A DNA stretch of 64,000 bases from UBA7803 sp041395905 (GTDB taxonomy: Bacteria > Pseudomonadota > Gammaproteobacteria > Pseudomonadales > Azotimanducaceae): the NCBI GenBank assembly GCA_041395905.1, contig JAWKZP010000006.1, positions 62,001 to 126,000 of the forward strand, written 5' to 3'. Positions 53,626 to 63,926 of this stretch are shown one piece after another. Numbering within the stretch: position 1 is the stretch's first letter; each line of letters opens with the position of its first letter. The notes beneath the pieces are model-generated. The model searched no databases. It was not told the origin of the DNA and worked only from the letters and a program-made list of their open reading frames with translations. The position numbers and the translations under genes were made by a program.

Positions 53626-55071
53626 TCAGCGGCGCCAGAACTGAGGCGTCAGGAGCACCAGCAGGGTGAAGATCTCCAGACGCCCGAGCAGCATGGAAAA
53701 GATCAGCAGCCACTTGGCCGCGTCCGGCAGGCTCGCATAGTTCAGTGCGACCGATCCCAGCCCCGGTCCGAGATTGTTGAGGCAGGCGCCGACGGCCGAG
53801 AACGCGGTCAGAAAATCCAGCGAGGTTACCAGCATCACCAGCGTGACCATGGTCAGAAACACGATCACGTACACCGAGAAGAACCCCCAGACCGCATCGA
53901 TGACGCGGTCGGGCACGCGGTTCGGCCCCAGCTTGATGCTGAACACGCCGTTGGGATGTATGAGGCGTTTGATCTCGCGCATACCCTGCAGGTAGATCAG
54001 CAGCACCCGCACGATCTTGATCCCGCCGGCGGTGGATCCTGCGCACCCGCCGGCAAACGCGGCGAACAGCAGCAGCACCGGAGCCGCGGAAGGCCACAGG
54101 CTGAAGTTGCTGGTGGTGAATCCTGTCGTCGTGGCGATGGACACGGTCTGGAAGATGCCGTCACGCACCGGCGAGCTGCTCAGGGCCTCGTCCCCGGCGA
54201 GCAGCCAGCACACCACCAGCGCGATGCCGGCCAGCATGACCAGATAGGCGCGCACTTCGCGATCGTGCCAGTACAGGCTGAGATCGCGCCGGTGCCAGGC
54301 CATGAAATGCAGCCCGAAGTTGATTCCGGAAAGGATCATGAACACGACCGCCACCGCCTCGATGGCACCGCTGTTGAAGTAGCCGATGCTCGCGTCGTGG
54401 GTGGAAAAGCCGCCGATGGCAACCGTGGCGAAGCTGTGGCAGATGGCGTCGAACACGTCCATGCCGGCAAGCCAGTAGGCCAGCGCACACAGGATGGTGA
54501 TGCTCAGGTACAGATACCAGAGTGCCTTGGCGGTCTCGGTGATCCTCGGCGTGAGCTTGTTGTCCTTCACGGGCCCCGGCGATTCGGCCCGATACAGCTG
54601 CATGCCGCCGATGCCGAGCATCGGCAGGATAGCCACTGCCAGCACGATGATGCCCATGCCGCCGAGCCACTGCAGCTGCTGACGGTAGAACAGGATGGAC
54701 CTGGGCAGATCGTCGAGACCCGTGAGCACGGTGGCGCCGGTGGTGGTCAGGCCCGACAGGCTTTCGAAGGCCGCATCTGTGAAGCTGGCGTCGACGCTCT
54801 CAGCCAGGTACAGGGGTATGGCACCGAACAGCCCCAGCCCCAGATAGAACAGCACCGTGATCAGAAAGCCGTCGCCGCTGCGCAGCTCGCGCTGGCCGCG
54901 GCTGCTCAGCGTGAGCGCGGCGCCCGTGGTCAGCGTGATGGCGAACGCCAGCGCGAAGGTCGGCGTCGTGTTCTCGCCATAGATGAGCGCCACCACCACT
55001 GGAAAGAACAACGCCAGGCTGAACAGAGTCAGCAGTATTCCGGTGACGCGCAGAATGACCGGAAGGTGCAT
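53626..55071 (-). CDS. trkH: Potassium uptake protein TrkH/TrkG
   Basis: K+-conducting membrane subunit. 481 residues with four MPM pore repeats: SGLTTTGATVLTG (near residue 105), AIGGFSTHDASIGYF (near 220), TTTGFTTSNF (near 315) and LNNLGPGLG (near 435). It lies 9 bases after trkA, its regulatory partner, on the same strand; in Pseudomonas the two genes are usually not adjacent. Convergent with the lpxL-like gene, 23 bases apart. Confidence 0.96.
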   Translation of the reverse strand: MHLPVILRVTGILLTLFSLALFFPVVVALIYGENTTPTFALAFAITLTTGAALTLSSRGQRELRSGDGFLITVLFYLGLGLFGAIPLYLAESVDASFTDAAFESLSGLTTTGATVLTGLDDLPRSILFYRQQLQWLGGMGIIVLAVAILPMLGIGGMQLYRAESPGPVKDNKLTPRITETAKALWYLYLSITILCALAYWLAGMDVFDAICHSFATVAIGGFSTHDASIGYFNSGAIEAVAVVFMILSGINFGLHFMAWHRRDLSLYWHDREVRAYLVMLAGIALVVCWLLAGDEALSSSPVRDGIFQTVSIATTTGFTTSNFSLWPSAAPVLLLFAAFAGGCAGSTAGGIKIVRVLLIYLQGMREIKRLIHPNGVFSIKLGPNRVPDRVIDAVWGFFSVYVIVFLTMVTLVMLVTSLDFLTAFSAVGACLNNLGPGLGSVALNYASLPDAAKWLLIFSMLLGRLEIFTLLVLLTPQFWRR

Positions 55072-55080
55072 GCGCGGCGA

Positions 55081-56454
55081 TCAGAAGAACGTGATGCCGA
55101 CCTGGAACAGGCGTTCGACGGCGCTGACCTGGCTCTTGTCCACAAGAAACAGAATCACGTGATCGTCGGGCTCCACCACCACGTCGTCATGCGCGATGAG
55201 CACCCGGTCACCGCGGGCGATGGCGCCGATGGTGACGCCAGGCGGCAGCTCGACGTCGCGCAGCGCGCGGCCCACCACCTTGGAGCTGCGCTGGTCGCCA
55301 TGCACCACCGCCTCCATGGCTTCAGCAGCGCCGCGGCGCAGACTGTGCACCCGGGCGACGTCGCCGCGCCGCACGTGCGTGAGCAGCGAGCTGGTGGTCG
55401 CCTGCTGCGGCGAGATGGCGATGTCGATGTCGCCCCCCTGAACCAGATCGACGTAGGCCGGCTTTCCGATCAGGGTCACCACCTGGCGCGCACCCAGACG
55501 TTTGGCCAGCAGCGACGACATGATGTTGACCTCGTCGTCGTTGGTGACGGCGCAGAAGGCGTCGCACTGCTCGATGTTCTCCTCGAGCAGTCGATCGCGG
55601 TCCGAGGCGTCCATGTTCAGCACCACCGATCGGTGCAGCGTGTCGGCCAGCGCTTCACAGCGCTCCTTTGAATACTCGAGCACCTTCACCGAGAAGTGCG
55701 GCTCCAGGCTGCGCGCCAGGCGCAGCCCGATGTTGCCGCCGCCGGCCACCATCACCCGTTTGAACGGCCGCTCGACGCGGCGCAGCTCGCCCATTACCGC
55801 GTTGATGTGCTCGGTCGCAGCGATGAAGAATATCTCGTCGTCCGCCTCCACCACCGTGTTGCCGGCCGGAATGATGGCGCGCCCGCGCCGGTAGATGGCG
55901 GCGACCCGGGTATCGACGTTGGGCATGTGTTGCCGCAGGTAGCGCAGCTCCTGACCGACCAGGGGGCCGCCGTAGTAGGCGCGCATGCCCACGAGCTGGA
56001 TTCGGCCCTCCGCGAAATCCAGCACCTGCAGCGCCCCCGGATGCTCGAGCAGCTGGCGGATGTTCTCGGTGACCACCTGCTCGGGGTTGATGAGGACGTC
56101 GATGGGCATGTGCTCTTTGGAGAAGAACCCCTCCCCGCTCAGGTACGACGAGGAGCGGATGCGGGCGATCTTCGTGGGCGTGCGGAACAGCGAGTAACAC
56201 ACCTGGCAGGCCACCATGTTGACCTCGTCGCTGGAGGTCACGGCGATCAGCATGTCGGCATCGTCGGCCCCGGCCCGGCGCAGCACGTCCGGATGTGAGC
56301 CCCAGCCGTGCACCGTCTGAATGTCGAGCTTGTCGCGCAGTTCGTCCAGCACACGCGCGTTGGCGTCCACCAGGGTGATGTCGAAAGCCTCGTTGGCGAG
56401 GTTCTCGGCTAGGGTGCCGCCCACCTGTCCGGCGCCGATGATCAGTATCTTCAT
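55081..56454 (-). CDS. trkA: Trk system potassium uptake protein TrkA
   Basis: Peripheral NAD-binding regulator of TrkH. Two RCK units, each with a Rossmann nucleotide site: KILIIGAGQVGGTLAENLAN at the start and RVMVAGGGNIGLRLARSLEP near residue 232, each followed by a TrkA-C domain (EGRIQLVGMRAYYGGPLVG; GRALRDVELPPGVTIGAI). 457 residues against 458 in E. coli. ATG 56454 overlaps the rsmB stop (ATGA); the upstream open frame within rsmB is rejected. Confidence 0.97.
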   Translation of the reverse strand: MKILIIGAGQVGGTLAENLANEAFDITLVDANARVLDELRDKLDIQTVHGWGSHPDVLRRAGADDADMLIAVTSSDEVNMVACQVCYSLFRTPTKIARIRSSSYLSGEGFFSKEHMPIDVLINPEQVVTENIRQLLEHPGALQVLDFAEGRIQLVGMRAYYGGPLVGQELRYLRQHMPNVDTRVAAIYRRGRAIIPAGNTVVEADDEIFFIAATEHINAVMGELRRVERPFKRVMVAGGGNIGLRLARSLEPHFSVKVLEYSKERCEALADTLHRSVVLNMDASDRDRLLEENIEQCDAFCAVTNDDEVNIMSSLLAKRLGARQVVTLIGKPAYVDLVQGGDIDIAISPQQATTSSLLTHVRRGDVARVHSLRRGAAEAMEAVVHGDQRSSKVVGRALRDVELPPGVTIGAIARGDRVLIAHDDVVVEPDDHVILFLVDKSQVSAVERLFQVGITFF

Positions 56455-57763
56455 GCAGGTACCTTGTGCAGACGCGCGTAGTAGAAGCCGTCGGTGTCTG
56501 GGTCCGTAGGCAGCAGCTGCCAGCCGCAACGGGTGGCGCGGCCGGTGGTCAGAACGAACGGGCTCGGTCGCGCATCCGCTGTGGCGGCGAGAAACTGCAT
56601 GATGACGTCGTCGTTCTCTGCGGCGAAGATCGAACAGGTGCAGTACAGAAGAGTACCGCCGGGTTCCAGCATGCGCCACAGGTTGTCGAGCAGCGCGCGC
56701 TGCAGCGCCGTGTACGCCTCGAGGTCACCGCGCTGCCGCAGCAGCTTGATGTCGGGGTGTCGCCGCAGCGTGCCGCTGCCGGAGCAGGGTGCATCGGCCA
56801 GTATCCGCTGGAATGGGCGACCGTCCCACCAGCGATCGTCGGTGGCGTCGCCGAGCAGGGTGCGCAATCCCTCATGTTGCAGTCGCTGCGCCTCGGCGCG
56901 CAGCTGCGGCAGACGTGCCTCGCTGAGCTCGACGGCACTGAGCTCGGCCGCTGGAAAGCGCTCGTGGAAGTGAAACAGCTTGCCGCCTGGCGCGGCGCAG
57001 GCGTCCAGCACGCGGGTGCCCGGCGGCAGTGGTGCCAGGTCCTCTGCCGCCAGCAGGGGTGCTGCCAGCTGCGCGCCAGCGTCCTGCACGGCTACCAGAC
57101 CTTCGGCAAAGCCAGGCAGACGCTCCGCAGGCAGCGGCTGGTGCAGGATCAGCGTCTCGCCGGGCTGCTCGGGGCCGGGTCCGTCCGGCCGCACAATGGG
57201 ATATTTGCAGGTGCGATAGCCGATTCCGGCGGCCTCCAGCAGCGCCCCATAGTCGGCCGCCGGGATGCGCGCCCGATTTACGCGAAGCGTCATGGGGGCG
57301 CGCTCGTTGTTGGCCAGCAGGAGCGCCGCGGCGTCTTCGCCGTAGTCCTCGACGATCTGTCGTTCCATCCACTCCGGATGCTCGAACGAACGTTCGGGTG
57401 GCTTCAGATTGCGCAATACGCCATTGACCCAGCGCGTGGCCCAGGGCTTCCCCAGCGTCCGGCAGGCGGCTACCGTCTCGTTGATGGCGGCATGGTCCGG
57501 AATCCTGGTGTGGTTCAGCTGGTAAGCACCCACTATGAACAGACACCATATGTCCCGGTCCTTCGCCCGTACGGACTGGTGCAGCGAGCGGCTCACGCAA
57601 CTGCTCAGCGAGAAGTAGCGGCGCATGCTCCCGAAGAACAGCTCGCGGGTGAGCGGGTCGATGCGTTCGTCGCCCATGGCCTGGTCCGAAGTCTTCTTCA
57701 GTACCACTACGGCGTGCAGCAGGCGTGCCGCAGCGGCGCGGATTTCAGGTGGGGTCACGGCGG

Positions 57764-57767
<4 letters not shown>
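56451..57767 (-). CDS. rsmB: 16S rRNA (cytosine-967-C5) methyltransferase
   Basis: N-terminal NusB-like RNA-binding domain (residues 1-140, INETVAACRTLGKPWATRWV) and C-terminal Rossmann methyltransferase with VLDACAAPGGKLFHFHERF (near residue 248), DAPCSGSGTLRRHPDIK (near 314) containing the motif IV Cys, and YCTCSIFAAEND (near 368) with the catalytic Cys of motif VI. 438 residues. Start ATG 57767 overlaps the fmt stop (ATGA) and lies inside a 12-nt tandem repeat. Confidence 0.95.
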
Positions 57768-58822
<1,055 letters not shown>

Positions 58823-58858
58823 TGCAAACGCGATCTGCCTGGCGCCCCCGGGGCCGCG

Positions 58859-59362
58859 TCAGGCACGCACCTTGTGCTGCTTCTCGAGCTTCTTGCGGAT
58901 GCGGTTGCGCTTGAGGCTGGAAAGATAGTCGACGAACAGCTTGCCTTCCAGATGGTCGCATTCGTGCTGAATGCAGACGGCCAGGATTCCCTCCGCCTCG
59001 AGCGTCTGCGGCGTGCCGGTGCGGTCGAGATAGCGCACCCGGATGCGCTCGGCGCGGGTCACAGGCTCATAGAAGCCGGGCACCGAAAGGCAGCCCTCTT
59101 CGGTTTCCACGCTGCCGTCGAGCACCTCGAACGCCGGGTTGATGAAAGCGTGCGGCGCATCGCGGTTCTCGGATACGTCGACGACGATGATGCGTTCATG
59201 GACGTTCACCTGGGTCGCCGCGAGCCCGATGCCGGGGGCGGCGTACATGGTCTCCAGCATGTCGTCGATCAGGCGGCGGGTAGCGTCCGTGACGGTGACG
59301 ACGGGTTGTGCCCGGGTGCGCAGTCGCGGATCTGGATATTCGAGGATTTCGAGGATCGCCAT
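58859..59362 (-). CDS. def: Peptide deformylase
   Basis: Fe/Zn hydrolase removing the N-formyl group. The three motifs are intact: GIGLAATQVNVHERIIVVD (near residue 45), EEGCLSVPGFY (near 88, Cys ligand) and QHECDHLEGKLFVD (near 132, His-Glu-x-x-His). 167 residues, as in E. coli (169). First gene of a def-fmt-rsmB-trkA-trkH transcript; divergent from the LysM-protein gene. Confidence 0.97.
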   Translation of the reverse strand: MAILEILEYPDPRLRTRAQPVVTVTDATRRLIDDMLETMYAAPGIGLAATQVNVHERIIVVDVSENRDAPHAFINPAFEVLDGSVETEEGCLSVPGFYEPVTRAERIRVRYLDRTGTPQTLEAEGILAVCIQHECDHLEGKLFVDYLSSLKRNRIRKKLEKQHKVRA

Positions 59363-59743
59363 GGCTGTTCGGATGTTCTGCGGACCGCCCGCCTGGCGGG
59401 ACTGTCCGGGTCTGTGATAGGTCTCTAGTATTGGTCTAAATCAGACTGCTAAGATGGTGAAGAGTTTAAGATTTTCAAGCCTTTCACGGCGTGCCTGCAC
59501 GTTCGGGCGCCCAGCAGGGTGGGCAGAATAACGTGATTGTAGAAGCGGTGGTATGGGCTTGTCCCCCGAATTCCCTGGAAGCATCTATTCTTGTAGCTAA
59601 CGAGAGCCGAGGATGAAGCCGCCTGCTCGACTTGAAACCGCGCGCTGCGAAGCCGCCCGGCCGGCAATCCGGGGGGGCGACCCTCAGGCTGGCTGGCCCG
59701 CCGGAGCAGACGCTGCACGGCCGGTTGCGAGCAGGTCAAGAAC
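59363..59743. other. 381-bp gene-free gap between def and the LysM gene
   Basis: Divergent intergenic region, less GC-rich than its surroundings around 59420-59485 and 59520-59600. It should contain promoters for both directions, but no hexamer pair with 16-18-bp spacing is convincing. A short GTCT/AGAC inverted repeat lies near 59434-59446. No small gene or RNA was recognised. Confidence 0.5.
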
Positions 59744-60826
59744 ATGAAAAGGATCATCACCATGCGCATAGTCCGCCAAGCCCTGCTGACGCTGGTCATC
59801 GGCGTCGGCATCGCCGCCGCTGCCGCATCGGGCGATCTCGCTCAGTATTTGCGGGACGATCACCCGGATGTCTACGAGGTCGTCAAGGGCGACACGCTCT
59901 GGGACATCAGCGGCAAGTTCCTCGAGCGGCCGTGGCTCTGGCCGGAAATCTGGCGCATCAACCCGCAGATCGAAAACCCGCATCTGATTTATCCCGGTGA
60001 CAAGATCCGCCTCGTCTGGGTAGACGGGCAGCCACGCCTCGACCTCGAACGCGGCGCCGCCGGCCGTACCTACCGGATGACGCCGTCCGACACCGTCACC
60101 ATGCAGCCTGAGGTTCGTGCCACGCCGCTGGAATCACCGATTCCGGCGATCCGCCTGGACGCGATTCAGGGCTTTCTGGTGCAGAACCGGGTAGTCGAGC
60201 CCGGAATGCTGGACGACGCGCCGTACGTGGTGCAGGGAGAAAGCGAGCGGTTGGTGCTGGGCGCCGGCGACCGGGTCTACGTGCGCGGTGATCTGCCCGA
60301 CAGCGAGAGTTTCAGCATCGTTCGCAAAGGCCCGCTGTACATCGACCCGGAAACCAACGAGGTGCTCGGCCGGGAGGCGACTTATATCGGCCTCGGCCAG
60401 GCCGTCGCGCAGGACGACATCATCGCCACCGTGTCGCTCACCAGCTCGCGGGAGGAAGTTCAGATCGGTGATCGTGTGCTGCCCACGGAAGAGCGGCGCC
60501 TCGAATCGACCTTTTTCCCCAGCGCCCCCAAGGGCCAGGTGGACGGCCAGATCATCTCCGTGTTCGGCGGCGTGACCCAGGTGGGCGCGTACGACGTAGT
60601 GGTGCTCAATCGCGGCGAACGTGAGGGCATGGAGGTGGGCAACGTGCTCGCCATCTACAAGCGCGGCGCGCTGGCCCGCGACCGGATCGCCAAGGAAACC
60701 ATCCGCCTGCCCAGCGAGCGTGCCGGGCTGCTGATGGTGTTCCGCACCTTCGAAAAGCTCTCCTATGGTCTGGTGCTGGCAACCGAGCGCCCGCTCGCAG
60801 TCGGCGACGAAGTCCGCAATCCCTGA
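59744..60826 (+). CDS. Secreted LysM-domain protein
   Basis: Periplasmic or envelope protein, 360 residues. Signal peptide (MRIVRQALLTLVIGVGIAAA, about residues 7-28), then one LysM domain YEVVKGDTLWDISGKFL to HLIYPGDKIRLVW (about 44-92) for peptidoglycan binding, then a ~260-residue C-terminal region without a recognised domain. The gene lies between def and dprA, the same place as the LysM protein of Pseudomonas (PA0020 type), whose function is not well defined. ATG 59744 is used; ATG 59762 is an alternative. No terminator is obvious before dprA (gap 60827-61055). Confidence 0.88.
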   Translation: MKRIITMRIVRQALLTLVIGVGIAAAAASGDLAQYLRDDHPDVYEVVKGDTLWDISGKFLERPWLWPEIWRINPQIENPHLIYPGDKIRLVWVDGQPRLDLERGAAGRTYRMTPSDTVTMQPEVRATPLESPIPAIRLDAIQGFLVQNRVVEPGMLDDAPYVVQGESERLVLGAGDRVYVRGDLPDSESFSIVRKGPLYIDPETNEVLGREATYIGLGQAVAQDDIIATVSLTSSREEVQIGDRVLPTEERRLESTFFPSAPKGQVDGQIISVFGGVTQVGAYDVVVLNRGEREGMEVGNVLAIYKRGALARDRIAKETIRLPSERAGLLMVFRTFEKLSYGLVLATERPLAVGDEVRNP

Positions 60827-61055
60827 CTTGCAGTCTGCCGCGTCCGTCGCCTTCGGGGTGACGGGCGCTTTGCTCACCCGATACCGCAGGCGACCCCGTT
60901 AGTCTGACGCTTGCGCGCTCCGGCGAGACCGCGCCAGCGGGTCGCCATCGAGTTTGCGCCAGAAACCCTCCTAGCGGGCAGGTGGGGTGGCGTGCGGCTG
61001 CGGGTGGCAGCGCATCCGCCCCCGGCCGCAACGGACAGCAACCCCTGGGATGCGC

Positions 61056-62195
61056 ATGGCGAACGCGAAGACGGGCCCCGAGGCTGATACCGAGGCAATA
61101 CCGGTACCCGCGCCTGGGCCGGAGGAGCGCTGGTATGTCGCCGCGCTGGCGGCTCTGCTCGGGCGCCGCGAAGCCCGCCGTCGACTCGCGCACGGGTCCC
61201 CCGCCGAGGTTTTGGCACAGGCTTCTGGCGGTGTCGCCATGGGTGCCCGCCTGGCGCGGACCTGCCGGCGCGCCGGCGTGGTTCTGCTCACGCCAGCCGA
61301 CGCGGCGTTTCCTGAGCCGCTGCGCCAGATTCCGGATCCACCGCTCGCGTTGTACTGGCGTGGGCCTCCGCTGCCTGGCGAGCGCCCCGGCAAGCATGAT
61401 GGCCTCGGCCCGGTCGTCGCCATCATCGGCGCGCGCCGCTGCAGCGCCTACGGGGCGCGCCTTGCGGAAACCCTCGCGGCCGATCTTGCGGCGCTGGGTT
61501 GCGTGATCGTCAGCGGCCTGGCCCTGGGCATCGACAGCGCGGCCCATCGGGGCGCTCTCGCTGAAGGCGGACGCAGCCTGGCCGTGCTCGGCAACGGTCT
61601 CGGCCACGTGTATCCGGTCGCCAACCGCGGTCTGGCGCACGAGCTGGTTGCCGCCGGAGGTGCTCTGATCAGTGAGTACGTGCCCTGGCTGCGGCCACGT
61701 CGCCATCATTTCCCGGAGCGTAACCGCCTGATCAGCGGCCTGGCCGAAGCGGTACTGGTGGTCGAGGCGGGCGAGCGCAGCGGGACCCTCATCACCGCGC
61801 GCATGGCGCTGGAACAGGGTCGCGAGGTAATGGCCGTGCCCGGTCCGGCGTGCAGTCCCGACAGCGCCGGCTGCCATCGGTTGCTGCGCGAAGGCGCGGC
61901 GCTGGTCGAGCGTGCCGACGATGTGCTCGTGGTACTCGGGCGCCCGCTGGAGCCGACGCGGCTCCCCGGGCAGGACTCCGCGGGCCGCCGTGCAGCCCGT
62001 GCGGCGCCCGTGCCCCCGGCGCACCTGCTGCGTCTCCACTCAGCCGTCGCCACCGTTCCCACCACGCTGGATGCGATCGTTGCCGCAAGCGGCGCCAATG
62101 GCGCTCACGCCATGGCCGGTCTGCTGGAGCTCGAGCTCGGCGGATTTGTCGAGCAGGTGCCGGGCGGGTATATTCGGCGCCCCCCGCCATCCTGA
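61056..62195 (+). CDS. dprA: DNA-processing protein DprA (Smf)
   Basis: Protects incoming single-stranded DNA and loads RecA in natural transformation. The N-terminal SAM-like region includes AALLGRREARRRL; the Rossmann-like core has AIIGARRCSAYGARLAETLA (near residue 120), VSGLALGIDSAAHRGAL (near 148), LGNGLGHVYPVANRGLA, ISEYVPWLRPRRHHFPERNR and SGTLITARMALEQGREVMAV; the C-terminal winged helix follows. ATG 61056 has CTGGGA 5 bases upstream; ATG 61050 is an alternative and an upstream open frame to 60987 is rejected. 379 residues. Confidence 0.95.
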   Translation: MANAKTGPEADTEAIPVPAPGPEERWYVAALAALLGRREARRRLAHGSPAEVLAQASGGVAMGARLARTCRRAGVVLLTPADAAFPEPLRQIPDPPLALYWRGPPLPGERPGKHDGLGPVVAIIGARRCSAYGARLAETLAADLAALGCVIVSGLALGIDSAAHRGALAEGGRSLAVLGNGLGHVYPVANRGLAHELVAAGGALISEYVPWLRPRRHHFPERNRLISGLAEAVLVVEAGERSGTLITARMALEQGREVMAVPGPACSPDSAGCHRLLREGAALVERADDVLVVLGRPLEPTRLPGQDSAGRRAARAAPVPPAHLLRLHSAVATVPTTLDAIVAASGANGAHAMAGLLELELGGFVEQVPGGYIRRPPPS

Positions 62196-62214
62196 CTGCT
62201 CCGGAGATTCGACT

Positions 62215-62715
62215 ATGGGTTTCGTCGCCATCCTCATGGGCTCTGAATCCGACTGGCCGATCATGCAGAACGCGGCTGAAACGCTGGCCGGGCTCGGGCT
62301 CGAGCACGAGGTGCGGATCACCTCCGCGCACCGGACCCCGCAAGCCACCATGAGCTACGTCGCCGACGCCGAGTCACGCGGCTGCGTCGCGTTTATCTGC
62401 GGTGCAGGCATGGCGGCGCATCTGGCTGGCGCCGTGGCGGCGCACACCGTGCGCCCGGTGATCGGCGTGCCCATCGACAGCGGTCCTCTGTCCGGCTTCG
62501 ACGCCCTGCTTTCCACCGTGCAGATGCCCGGAGGCATCCCGGTTGCGACGGTAGCCGTAGGTAAGGCGGGCGCTCGAAATGCCGCCTACCTGGCGGCGCA
62601 GATAATCGCCGTCGGCGACCCGGCTCTCACCCAGCGCCTGCAGACCGACCGGGAAGAAAACCGCGCCAACGTGCAACGCCAGAACGAACGCCTGCAGGCC
62701 GAGCTCGGCGGCTGA
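62215..62715 (+). CDS. purE: N5-carboxyaminoimidazole ribonucleotide mutase
   Basis: Purine synthesis step N5-CAIR to CAIR. Class I PurE signatures: AILMGSESDWPIM (near residue 5, active-site Ser-Asp), VRITSAHRTPQAT (near 36) and GVPIDSGPLSGFDALLSTVQ (near 88). 166 residues. ATG 62215 with GGAG 9 bases upstream; the open frame back to 61912 is inside dprA. The usual partner purK is not adjacent; aroE follows after 18 bases. Confidence 0.96.
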   Translation: MGFVAILMGSESDWPIMQNAAETLAGLGLEHEVRITSAHRTPQATMSYVADAESRGCVAFICGAGMAAHLAGAVAAHTVRPVIGVPIDSGPLSGFDALLSTVQMPGGIPVATVAVGKAGARNAAYLAAQIIAVGDPALTQRLQTDREENRANVQRQNERLQAELGG

Positions 62716-62733
62716 CCGGCTCGGGGCCGAGGC

Positions 62734-63693
62734 GTGGATCGTTACGCGGTCGTCGGCAATCCCGTGGCGCACTCGCTGTCGCCGCGCATCCATCAGCTGT
62801 TTGCACAACAGCTCGGTCACGAGCTGCGCTACGAGCGCCTGCTGTCGCCGCTGGACGGGTTCGCCGCTACGGTCGAGGCGTTCTTTGCCGAGGGCGGCTG
62901 CGGCGTCAACGTGACGGTGCCGTTCAAGGAACAGGCGGCCGCATGGGTTGACGAACTGGAGCCCGGTGCTGCTGCGGCGCGGGCTGTGAACACCATCGCG
63001 CCCGTGGCGGTCACGGCTGCTGCCCAGACTGTGGCGCCGACCTTGACGCCGACAGGAGACAGGGCACTCGCGCCGCGCCGGTTTCGCGGCTACAACACCG
63101 ACGGACCCGGGTTGGTGCGCGACCTGGAAGCCAATCACGCCGTTGCGCTCACCGGCGCCCGCGTGCTGTTGCTGGGTGCCGGCGGCGCGGCGCGCGGGGT
63201 CCTGCGGCCATTGCTCGAGCGCGCACCCGCCGCGCTGGTGATTGCCAATCGCACCCCGGAGCGCGCGCGTCATCTGGCAGCCGAAGTTTTGCAGGGGTCT
63301 CCCGCGCGCCATGGCGCTCAGGCGTCTTCTGCACGTGACAGCGTGCAGGCGTCTTCTGCGCCCGTCGTGCGCGCCACCGCGTTCGACGATCCGCACCTGG
63401 TAGCGGCGCCGGGCTTCGACGTGGTGATCAACGCCACCTCAGCCGGTCTTGCCGGTGAGGTGCCGGCACTGCCGGCCGCTGTGGTACGCGGCGCGTTCTG
63501 CTACGACATGGTCTACGGCGCGGCCACGCCGTTCTGCACCTGGAGCCTGGCTGCCGGGGCGCGCGCCGCCGTGGACGGCATCGGGATGCTGGTGGAGCAG
63601 GCGGCGCTGGCGTTCACAATCTGGCGCGGGGTGCGGCCTGACTCCCTGGCGGTGCTCGAGCGCCTGCGCGCCGAACGGAGCGCATCCGGATGA
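62734..63693 (+). CDS. aroE: Shikimate dehydrogenase (NADP+), with insertions
   Basis: Reduces 3-dehydroshikimate. Shikimate-binding VVGNPVAHSLSPRIHQLF at the start, catalytic Lys in NVTVPFKEQAA (near residue 66), Asp in YNTDGPGLVRDLE (near 118), NADP site LLLGAGGAARGVLRPLLE (near 143) and VVINATSAGLAGE (near 230). 319 residues against 272 in E. coli: extra Ala/Thr-rich residues near 90-110 and an Ala/Ser-rich insert near 187-205 encoded by a duplicated 14-mer. GTG 62734. Overlaps the zinc-ribbon gene by ATGA. Confidence 0.95.
   Translation: MDRYAVVGNPVAHSLSPRIHQLFAQQLGHELRYERLLSPLDGFAATVEAFFAEGGCGVNVTVPFKEQAAAWVDELEPGAAAARAVNTIAPVAVTAAAQTVAPTLTPTGDRALAPRRFRGYNTDGPGLVRDLEANHAVALTGARVLLLGAGGAARGVLRPLLERAPAALVIANRTPERARHLAAEVLQGSPARHGAQASSARDSVQASSAPVVRATAFDDPHLVAAPGFDVVINATSAGLAGEVPALPAAVVRGAFCYDMVYGAATPFCTWSLAAGARAAVDGIGMLVEQAALAFTIWRGVRPDSLAVLERLRAERSASG
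63319..63359 (+). repeat. Direct repeat inside aroE
   Basis: CAGGCGTCTTCTGC occurs at 63319-63332 and again at 63346-63359, 27 bases apart (a multiple of three). It encodes the two QASSA copies of the AroE insert, so the insert probably grew by in-frame duplication. Confidence 0.85.
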
Positions 63694-63926
63694 GGCGGTT
63701 CATTGCCGGTGCCATCTGCCCGAACTGCCGTGCGCAGGACCGCATCGTGGTGGAGCAGGGCGCGGCAGGCGCGCAGCGTCGCTGTGTCAGCTGCGGCTAC
63801 GTGGATACGCTGGTGACCGCGCCGAGTGCCCCGACCAGCCGTCTCGAGCGTCCTCGCGCGGGTGCCGAAACCGAGCAGAAGCCGGTGCCGGTGCGACTGC
63901 TCGACCCCTCGAAGCCTGAGCGGTAG
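63690..63926 (+). CDS. YheV-family putative zinc-ribbon protein
   Basis: Function unknown. The 78-residue protein begins RRFIAGAICPNCRAQDRIVV and continues to RCVSCGYVDTL, so two Cys-x-x-Cys pairs (residues near 10-13 and 32-35) probably bind zinc; the C-terminal half is Arg/Pro-rich and likely disordered. This is the YheV (DUF2387) pattern. ATG 63690 overlaps the aroE stop, suggesting coupled translation. Confidence 0.85.
   Translation: MRRFIAGAICPNCRAQDRIVVEQGAAGAQRRCVSCGYVDTLVTAPSAPTSRLERPRAGAETEQKPVPVRLLDPSKPER

Noticed and set aside
55136..55144. DnaA box TTGTCCACA inside trkA
   Set aside because: Isolated, in coding sequence and 11 kb from dnaA.
53089..55671. 860-codon plus-strand frame across the trkH/trkA region
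   Set aside because: Begins inside the lpxL-like gene out of frame and is Gln/His/Arg-rich shadow of trkH and trkA.
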